The notes under the pieces are model-generated. The model saw only the letters and a program-made list of their open reading frames with translations. It ran no database searches and was not told the origin of the DNA. Shown here one piece after another: positions 55,501 through 64,000 of a DNA stretch of 64,000 nt (its first letter is position 1; each line of letters begins with the position of its first letter). The DNA is from Doryteuthis pealeii (lineage: Eukaryota > Mollusca > Cephalopoda > Myopsida > Loliginidae): the NCBI GenBank assembly GCA_023376005.1, contig CM042138.1:94264656-94328655 (forward strand). Reading direction: 5' to 3'. The translations under genes were made by a program, and so were the position numbers.

Positions 55501-56059
55501 GATTGTTATCCCTCTTGTACAGAGAACTATATCTCTTCAGTTTTATGTTTATTTCTCTTATATTCACTATGCATTAAATGACCCACAGGGTTGATATGCG
55601 TTAACAAACTCAACATATATTCATCTATTTTGTCTAACACTTAATTGCTGCTATGTAAATATAGATCAAAGAATATATGATTAGCTAAGTTCTTGAAAGC
55701 TAATCTAACTTTAGCACTTACTGAATAAGCCACTAGTAAGAACATAAATTATTCAGTAACAACGGACACATTTACCATAGCATATTTCGGTTGTAGAGAC
55801 AAGTGTTGCTGTCTAGAGAAATATACTGTCATCTTTACACTGTGTGTGTTTGGGAAGTGTGGTGCAATTTTCATTTTTAGCCTCATGCTGAATAAATAAC
55901 AAACAAGAAAAAGAGAGAAAAAAATTACTGGTTGACACAACTAAATTTCATAATATTTGTTTACAAGTGTTTATTTATTTATTTGTTTTATTTTTTTTGT
56001 TTTGTTCATTTCTAATTACAATTTACCTAGCCTTTTTTTCTTTTTGGTTTAAAATTCGG

Positions 56060-56570
56060 TTTGTTTGTTTTGTTCTATGGCATATCAACCCTTTTCAGCA
56101 CCATTTAATGCCGAAACAAGTCATTTTGGTTTGTTTGTTTTATGGCATATCAACCCTTTTCAGATCATTTAATGCCGAAACAAGTCATTTCGGTTGTTTT
56201 GTTTTATGGCATATCAACCCTTTTCAGATCATTTAATGCCGAAACAAGTCATTTTTGTTTGTTTGTTTTATGGCATATCAACCCTTCAGATCATTTAATG
56301 CCGAAACAAGTCATTTTCGGTTTGTTTGTTTATGGCATATCAACCCTTTTCAGATCATTTAATGCTGAAACAAGTCATGGTTTGTTTGTTTTATGGCATA
56401 CAACCCTTTTCAGATCTTAATGCCTGAAATAAGTCATTTTTGGTTGTTTGTTTTATGGCATATCAACCCTTTTTAGATCATTTAATGCCGAAACAAGTCA
56501 TTTTTGGTTTGTTGTTTTATGCTATCAACCCTTTTTAGACATTTAATGCTGAAACAAATCATTTTGATAA
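56060..56570. repeat. Satellite array (second copy)
   Basis: Counterpart of 44,640-45,140, about eight 66-bp units carrying irregular 1-8 bp losses. Confidence 0.85.
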
Positions 56571-56799
56571 AAGTTTCTATGTTTCAAGTTCTTATTATTC
56601 TTCAAGTTGGTTATATATCTACCAAACTCCTTTGCATGATAGGATAGTGACACAAGATCAATTTTTAAGCGGTGTTTACCAGTTTGATTTCAGAGTTTTC
56701 CTTTCCTAGACCAGTTGCCATATTATGGTTGAAGCCCAGTCTGCTGTACTATTTACCCATAGCTGGAGGAAGAATAGTTCATGTTTGGTTTGGTTGGTT

Positions 56800-57415
56800 T
56801 GGTTGTTTAATGTTATAATAACCCTGTGGGTTATTCAATGCCACAAACTGTTAGAGTATTGATAAAAGTTGTATTCAAGTTTCCTTTACTGGTGTAATTT
56901 TGTAAGATGTATTTTGTGGATGATTTTATACTTGATTCATAATTTCAATATGTTTTTAATTTCTCTCAAGAAGGATAAAATATCATCCATGTTAGTATTC
57001 TTAAAAGAATCCTTCATATGATTTGCATTGAAATATTTATTCTGATTGGAGTGAAAACTCCACATTCCATAAGGAAATGTTTGACAATGTAGGGTGTTTG
57101 GCATGTCCTGCACCGTGGTTGAAATTCCTGCTTGAGCATAAAAGGTTGTAAGTCTTGTATGGCCAATGCTCAACCAAGCCAGTATCACTTTTCCACTTGT
57201 GTTTTTCTATATCCTGGCTTGATTCTCCTACTGTTGGCTTATTGATAAAATTTGTTCAGTGTACTACTATTGCAACATTGTTACCATTTTTGTTTGATAA
57301 ATCTTTTTATTTGGTTCTTTAGATCTGTATATGGGATCAGTGAAAATTTCATCATTTTCTTTATTCAGGACATATTTTGCAGCTGAATCAGCTTTTTCAT
57401 TTCCTTTTAAAATTA
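56800..57415 (-). pseudogene. Jockey-like LINE 3' end (second copy)
   Basis: Counterpart of 45,361-46,010; the frame containing ILAWLSIGHTRLT and DDILSFLREIK is further broken by single-base losses (57,188-56,937). Confidence 0.7.
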
Positions 57416-57554
57416 ACTTGAGAATCATCAAACTTTGTTAAGTTAAATTTGTGTGAACATTGCAACATGGAAAACAACAGTTAAGAAAAATTCAGAGAAG
57501 ATGATGCATGGTATATTGATTTGTGAGTTTGATTTGTTTTACTTGTAACTCAAT

Positions 57555-57975
57555 TTTCTTAGCCCTGTTGGCTGGGGCTTTATAATACACACTGCACTCT
57601 GCTGAAGGTGTTGCACCCTCTCCCCCCAATGAGGCCACCTGTTGGTCATGGTGACGAACCATGATGCTTAAGGATGAAACCTGGTGCTGAGCATTCCATG
57701 ATATGCAATACTTCTACTTTGGCACTTACTTAGGCTAGACAGGCAGTCAATGGCCCCTCCGATCACAATCAGCTTGTCATGTCAAGCTCTAGCAACTATA
57801 TGATTGTCTCGACCCTATTGTCCTTATGGCAAGACCCTAACCCTTTTTATATAATAATGTGCTAGAAGGCGTGGCTAAGGGTCTTAGTGTTCTGGATGAC
57901 ATTAAACCCTATCTGATGATGAGGTTCCAATCTGGTCCTCTCTGACCCCAGTGGTAGTACCTGTCATATTGTGGT
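57555..57975 (+). repeat. Rep-C (second copy)
   Basis: Counterpart of 46,140-46,575. Confidence 0.7.
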
Positions 57976-58099
57976 ATATCCACAGGTCCTGCTAGTACAT
58001 TATTACAACCTTTACCCAAAATCTCTTTCAGTAAAGTTTAACAATACAACCAAATTTGAACATCTCTCATCCCATATCTATCATCATCATCATGTTGTG

Positions 58100-58680
58100 C
58101 AAGTAGCACGGATATCCATGACAATCTCTGCCAAACTTCCCTATCATTCATTTGCCCCTGGGAGGTCTTCTGTGCCAGCAACCAGCATCCTCGCATAGTT
58201 GGTCAATGTAGGCCCTTGTGAGTGGCCCACATTAGCATGTCCATGTGTTGGCTTCCACAGGAGAATGTCGCTTATGAGGCTGTCCTTGCTTCTCCAGCAG
58301 TGTCCTGCAGCCTTGTCAGTCTCACTTGGATGGTTTGTGAGATGGGAGACAAGTGCCATACAGCTGCTTCCTTGTGGGGTGCTGTTCCACAACTTGTTCA
58401 AGACTGCACGCAGCATTTGTGCAGCTCCCATCTAGCTGATTCTCAAGGCGCCTTGTAGGGTCCAAGTGGTGCAGCCATACAGCAGCACTGATATAACCAC
58501 AGCCTGGAAGAATTGTTGCTTTAACTTGTCAGTGAGATCGGATTTCCTGATATGAGATAATTGTTTGTGGCCGACCAGCCTTTCTATTTGTGTATTAACA
58601 TCACTTTCTATGGATGAGATATTACTCATATCCATCCATATGACCCTATAAAATACAACACAACTTTTCACCCATTTCAT
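58100..58680 (-). pseudogene. LINE RT C-terminus (second copy)
   Basis: Counterpart of 46,690-47,245, with LLYGCTTWTL retained (58,680-58,432 frame) and extra frameshifts after it. Confidence 0.75.
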
Positions 58681-58979
58681 GGAACATCTGCAGTGGTCCA
58701 GAACTCATGCTACGATAGTCTGGGTACACCTCTTTCATTCACACAAATTACACACTCTGCCACTTTTCACAAATCATGAAACAGTTTTCATAATTTGAGT
58801 TCTGATGAAGATTACTAAAACCGAAATGTTCGAAATGTCGACTTTCCATCAAGAATAAATCATCTTTTGGAATGCTTCATTTTCTATTTTCTACATAACA
58901 CACTAGAAGACAATAAAAGACTTGTTGGATTTAATTACTTATGGTATTCAGGTGTTGAGTTTTAATGATTGAGGTGTTT

Positions 58980-59035
<56 letters not shown>

Positions 59036-59424
59036 CTCCATCATTTTTATGACTTCTATTTTTTTCCCTCTTTTCCTGAAGCTGCTCCCTTCTGTAGATC
59101 AATTTGGAACAATCGATTGTTACACCAGGAAGTGATGAGGTTAGGAAGGTGTTGGGGGGGGGGTGAGGGACCAAACCATTAGAGGATCTAATCAATAATT
59201 AACGATGCACATATTGCTCTGTGTTAGGGGTGACATCTTTGTTCCGCTTGAAAACACATCTTATCTTACAAACAGACCAATTTTCAAAATCAAAGAAAGA
59301 TATTTTTCTACGTACACACACACACACACACACACACAGAAAAATATATATATATATATATGAGAAAGTAAATCACATGCGTGTGTTTATGATATGGCTT
59401 TATTTATTTAGCCGACAATTTTTG

Positions 59425-59603
59425 GAGAATATGTGCTTAATTGAAGCCGTACCTAATTTTGAAAGTTAATCAATTAATAATTAATTAATTAGGCGGGCAT
59501 ACCTGTTTAGCCTTACATTAATAGGTTATGCCCACCTAATTAATTAATTATATAATTGATTAACTTTCAAAATTAGGTACGACTTCAATTAAGCACATAT
59601 CTC
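59425..59603. mobile_element. Long hairpin (second copy)
   Basis: Counterpart of 48,041-48,219. Confidence 0.7.
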
Positions 59604-59674
59604 CCCCCCCCAAAAAAAATATATATATATGTATATATATTTATATTATATATTATTATTATTATTATTATTAT

Positions 59675-59920
59675 TATACTAAATCAACTTTTTCTTCCTA
59701 AAGGCTTTTTTACTGTTTAGTTTAATGACACGAAAATTATACTAAAATATCCTTACTTCTAGGGTTGAATTATCTTTGAAAATAATTCTGTTTTAATGGT
59801 TCTAATTAGTTGTAATTGCAATTAAGTCAAAAACCGACCAACTTTACTCTGTGTCTATCTCTTTCTTCCCCTATGTATCTCTTGACTACCTCCTCATTAT
59901 ATAATGTCAGTTTCTCTGGG

Positions 59921-59957
<37 letters not shown>

Positions 59958-60181
59958 TGGAAGAATTTGAAATGTATTTCTATGTTAAATTTCACAACCA
60001 GCAACTCATAGCTTAATAAGGTCAAACATTTACTCTCTTAGAAAGCTAACAAATGATTTTAAGGTTTCGCCAGCCGTATTTTTTTTTTTAAATTTTATTC
60101 GCTTTGCTAACTCCCTTTTCCCTAATCTCAATTATCTACCCAGAGCTGAATGGGTGACCCAATGAGTCACGTTTTGTCTAG
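59675..60181 (+). mobile_element. Helitron-K (second copy)
   Basis: Counterpart of 48,294-48,805, ending GTGAC..GTCAC..CTAG. Confidence 0.6.
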
Positions 60182-60249
<68 letters not shown>

Positions 60250-60651
60250 AATGAATAGAGAATAAATGAGAAAAGTATTGGCATAAAAAGGTGCTTAATG
60301 CTAATAAAGCAGAGCAGATTTACAATCATAATAATGATATTATGGATATTATAGTATAGTATAGCAAGTTTGTTTTATTATCATTTTTTTAACATAGTTT
60401 TAGCATCATAACATTCCATTACGTAACACACTTCACATCATATATAATGCTAAACAAGCCACAGTTTGTTTTTTTTTTTTAAACTTTAGCATTATACATT
60501 CCATCGTGTGAACACACTTCACATATATAAATGCTAAAAACTACTGGTTTTTAAAATCTCAACCATTTGACTCATCTGAAGAATTGCGTAATAATGAAAC
60601 TTATAGTTATGAGTTTATAATATCCATAAATATCATTATTGATTATATATG

Positions 60652-60704
<53 letters not shown>

Positions 60705-61336
60705 CAAGCAAAAAAAAACACCTCTGAACGGTGTAAAAATTAATTTTGAAAGTTATTGCCAGAGGGGATGGAGTAAAATCCAATGTCAGAGGTTGTATCA
60801 TATGTAAGTAAAATCATCAAATATATTAAAGGTGTAAAAAAATAAAACCATTTGAAACGGAAACTTAGTTCTGTCCCCCACCCAAATAATATGTTGTGTG
60901 CAACTATTAATCATTAATTAAATAATTATTTTGAATATTTTACACATAATTTTACACAAAATCTATTTATTTATTTGAAAACTTTTAGTTAACTTCTTGT
61001 TACTGCAAAGAGAATGAGAGTAAAATAACAACTTTTATTTATTTTATCATTTTTATCTATGTATAAAATTGGTAATGACAAAGCAGTGAATAGTAGTTTC
61101 AGTTACAGATAAATAGAGACCAAATCTCCATTATTAATGTATATATATATATATATATATATAATAATTTTTTTTTTTTTTGTTAAGGGTATTTTTTAAG
61201 CATGAATGGTAAATGTAAGTGCTCAAATAGACTAATGTTTAAGAATACAGATGACTTAACCTTTGTGTTAGAATTAATAATATAAATGACACTAGACTCA
61301 GGAGACATTTATACTAATTGTAGTTTAGATTTAATT

Positions 61337-61398
61337 ACATCAGCGACTTCACTGCCCTAACCAGCAGTTAGGGCAGTTACGTCGCCTGATGTAAATTT
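61337..61398. other. Hairpin (second copy)
   Basis: Counterpart of 49,983-50,049; the left arm has lost bases ('acatcagcgact' for 'acatcaggcgact'), while the right arm is intact. Confidence 0.7.
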
Positions 61399-61722
61399 TT
61401 TTTGAAGTTAATAAGATAAAAATTGATAAATAGTATCAAAAAAAATAACAGAAAAGATAAGCATATCACAAATAATAGAAAATGTAACATATATGAATTT
61501 AATCAAAACAAGTGTCATAAAAGTATCGAGTGAAGCTGTATTACCAAGATAGAAATGAACATGATGACATTAATTTTTTCAGAATCAGAGTGTGTCATAA
61601 AAGTATCGAGATTGAACGTATTTACCATTTTAGAAATGAACAATAGTGGAACATTATTCTTTTCAAAATACATGGTGTGTCAAAAAAGTACAAATATTCA
61701 ATGTTTTTTGACACACCTTGTA

Positions 61723-61756
<34 letters not shown>

Positions 61757-61890
61757 CTAAATAATTATGGTATCTAAGAATCAAATTATAAAATTCATTT
61801 TCAACAGAATATTTTTTTTTTTGCCATCCTTCATGTAAGACTGCATTGAAATACTATCAATAAAGAAAATATTTTTTTTAATCGTTTTAG

Positions 61891-61959
61891 GTTGGTGTTT
61901 ATACTTACACTAATGGATTTTTCCAATATGAAGTGAATGGATAGATGGAAAGAAACATG
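61891..61959 (+). pseudogene. Damaged copy of MORN1-like exon 2
   Basis: Same acceptor and donor as 50,469-50,540, but 69 instead of 72 bases. Two T are missing near the start and one G in the GAAGGTGAA region. Read in the same phase it meets a stop within eight codons. Either a dead tandem exon or, more likely, unpolished sequence. Confidence 0.8.
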
Positions 61960-62631
61960 GTGAGTAGAAGCTCTAGTTTTTTTTAACGTTTCAGATGATG
62001 GTGATAAGAAATCCAAGTCTCAGATGCATAGAAGGAGTGTCTACAGAAAAACTCTGTAGGTGTCACGATCAAAGAGGGCTGACCCTGTGAGTTGAACAAT
62101 TATAAAAAAAAACCTTAGAAATCTGTCTTTGTCAGGTCCAGTGACTGTATATAACACAATATTCTGATGTGGCACTGACAATATTACTTTTTTTCTGGAT
62201 GATTTGATGTGAAATTACCCATCCATGTTCTGCAGGAAGCAAAATGCCCAGCATTGAATTCTGTATCATCAAAAACCAATTGAGATGGAGCGTCCACTTG
62301 GTACAAATGTCTGACCACCGTCTCCCTTAACAGATCTTCTACTCCCAATGAATGAAGGAAAATGGACTAGAACTGTACCCAAGAAGTGTTTTAAGGCATT
62401 AGCACAAAGTGAAACACACATACCCTCACCATTGAACTCGAAAATGCACATTCCATTTCCAACTGTGATAACCAATTACACAAGCATGCCTCCCATTTTA
62501 TTCTAAATGTAAACAAATTTCATAATCTATTTATCTTCAAATAGTGTCAAATGAAGCACAAGACAGAAATTTTAAAACTTGGCAAAATTCGATAGCAATT
62601 TATTTTCAATTACTTACCAGTGAAAGTAGAG

Positions 62632-62880
62632 CTGTGTTAGCTCAAGTGGTAGAGCATTGGGCTAGGAATCACAAGAGTTTGATACCAGTCCCTGCCAACT
62701 CAGTACATGAGTAGCACAACTTGGTAATCTGATCTGTGCAGTTGAAAGCATCTGGGAGCTGACGGCAGGTGTGTGTGCTCCACCTTAGCAAAACAATCTC
62801 CCTGGCCTTGCACAAGCTAAAAGAGGATAGGCTCCTCACTGTACAGCTGATATCAACAATAGGCCATGCCACAGGCTATT
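62632..62880 (+). repeat. SINE-A (second copy)
   Basis: Counterpart of 51,212-51,465. Confidence 0.8.
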
Positions 62881-62934
62881 TTACTAGTGAAATTAAAAGG
62901 ATCTAACAATTAGTGTCCTGCACATGATGTTAGA

Positions 62935-63200
62935 CTGCATCTAATGTAAGTCCCAATTTTGAAGCTCGGAGAGTGTGGAGTACCCCTTCGTCGCAATTAC
63001 TCCCAGGTCCACTCTGATCCAGAATTGTAGTACCTGTTAGGGTCTCATCTATGGGTTAAATACAAAAAAATGAGGGTTTTTTTAAATTGAGTTTTAAAAA
63101 ATTTGAATACGCATAAGAATGAATAAGAGAAAAATATCTTCAATATAAAAATAACCCAACAAGGGTTGACATTCCATAAAATCCAGCCAACCAACTAACA
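62935..63200 (+). repeat. Rep-C 3' half (second copy)
   Basis: Counterpart of 51,520-51,790. Confidence 0.75.
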
Positions 63201-63619
63201 ACCTAACAATTATTTGAGGTTATTAAGTAAAAGATTTATTGTAAAAAGCACAAAGCAAACGAAAACAGGTTAGTCTTAAAACCTTTGTATTTTACAAAAA
63301 CAAAGTAGCACTTTATTTTTAGGTAGCATCCATTTAAAAGCAATAATACTTTCATTTACTTTAACAACAAGCAACGCAATGGAGAAACACAAGGGAATTG
63401 TTAAGCTCACTTATATGGTCATTTTTCATTCTAAGGTCAATGATCTTTTATATGACCCTTCTTAGATATTGATTAACCTTTATTTTCTTCTCAGTCCATT
63501 AGCACAAAACCTCTTATATATATATATATAGATGATAGATAGATAGATAGATAAGATACTGATGATATTGTTGTGAGGTCCAACATATGCTTCTTTCGTT
63601 CATATATCTGATGAGTCTA

Positions 63620-64000
63620 CCACGGAAGGTACCACTGTAGTTGTAGTATTGTAGTAGTGGTGCACTGCATTGCTTCACTCATTTGATTTGAAAGAGCTGC
63701 ACAGATGAACATGAAACATAGTCAAATTGGGAGACTTATAATCTACGAATTTGAACTAAACCTTAATACTGCAGAAGCAACCAAAAACATTTGTTGTGCA
63801 AAAGGTGAAGACACAGTTGATCCTATGTCAGGTCACTCAATATGCTACTGGTATTATATAACCCAGTACTACCTGTTTCATAGTTGGATCATCAGGGATT
63901 AAACTGGTAACTCCACAGATTCGTGTCTCCATCATCGTCAGGAATCAATGGCTTTTTGCATACTTGTCACTGCATCTGTGGAAAATCTGCAATGATGGAG
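63620..64000 (+). repeat. Second copy of 40,735-41,122
   Basis: Directly after the end of the 8.9-kb copy the sequence resumes at the equivalent of 40,735 and runs to the window edge. Contains the mariner N-terminal fragment with a continuous frame at 63,705-63,832. Confidence 0.9.

Larger units (their letters stand above)
54684..63619 (+). repeat. Second copy of 43,238-52,202
   Basis: Collinear with 43,238-52,202 for about 8.9 kb in the same orientation, with the same SINEs, array, LINEs, Helitron, hairpins and MORN exon. The copy loses single bases at many scattered places, often in short homopolymers, which points to sequencing or assembly error rather than natural divergence. One insertion of about 100 bp is at 61,412-61,512. 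Confidence 0.9.

Overview
The window looks like a stretch of a repeat-laden, AT-rich animal genome. There is no bacterial-style gene density, the few credible coding pieces are short exons with GT/AG splice sites, and most of the DNA is built from dispersed repeats and long (TA)n, (CT)n and (GA)n microsatellites. Several abundant short repeats carry tRNA-like A and B boxes, as in the tRNA-derived SINEs described from octopus and squid. Together with the LINE, mariner and Helitron content this suggests a cephalopod mollusc, probably octopus-like. That is an inference from texture and was not confirmed by any search.

The best-supported gene is an apparent MORN1-like gene on the + strand: exon 1 at 35,260-35,377 and exon 2 at 50,469-50,540, separated by an intron of about 15 kb, with matching splice phases (phase 1 to phase 1). 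Exon 2 encodes one complete MORN repeat. Head to head with it on the - strand is a second short first exon (34,921-34,965), followed by a perfect GTAAGT donor. The roughly 300 bp between the two starts is a bidirectional promoter candidate holding one perfect and one near-perfect X-box (RFX site), the hallmark of ciliary genes. Two further - strand open segments (16,055-16,297 and 5,025-5,223) could be coding pieces on that side, but their identity is unknown.

Layout: 1-34.8 kb is repeats (SINE-A, SINE-B, Rep-C, MITE-D, Rep-E, Helitrons, fold-backs), a decayed DDE transposase, a broken zinc-finger frame and AT-rich DNA. 34.9-35.4 kb is the divergent promoter with two first exons. 35.4-50.5 kb is the MORN1-like intron 1, packed with nested elements: mariner fragment, gag-like fragment, a 66-bp satellite array, two LINE 3' ends, a Helitron and large hairpins. 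50.5-52.2 kb is exon 2 and following repeats. 52.2-54.7 kb is a unique segment dominated by a 600-bp TA-rich array.

From about 54,684 to the end, the sequence repeats 43,238-52,202 and then jumps back to 40,735 onward. The second copy differs mainly by scattered one- or two-base losses, including a frameshift in the duplicated MORN exon. This is the pattern expected of unpolished long-read sequence or an assembly duplication, so all features there should be treated with caution.

Names such as SINE-A, SINE-B, Rep-C, MITE-D, Rep-E, Helitron-F, Fold-G, Elem-H, Rep-I, Rep-J and Helitron-K are local labels used here to link copies within the window. They are not database names.
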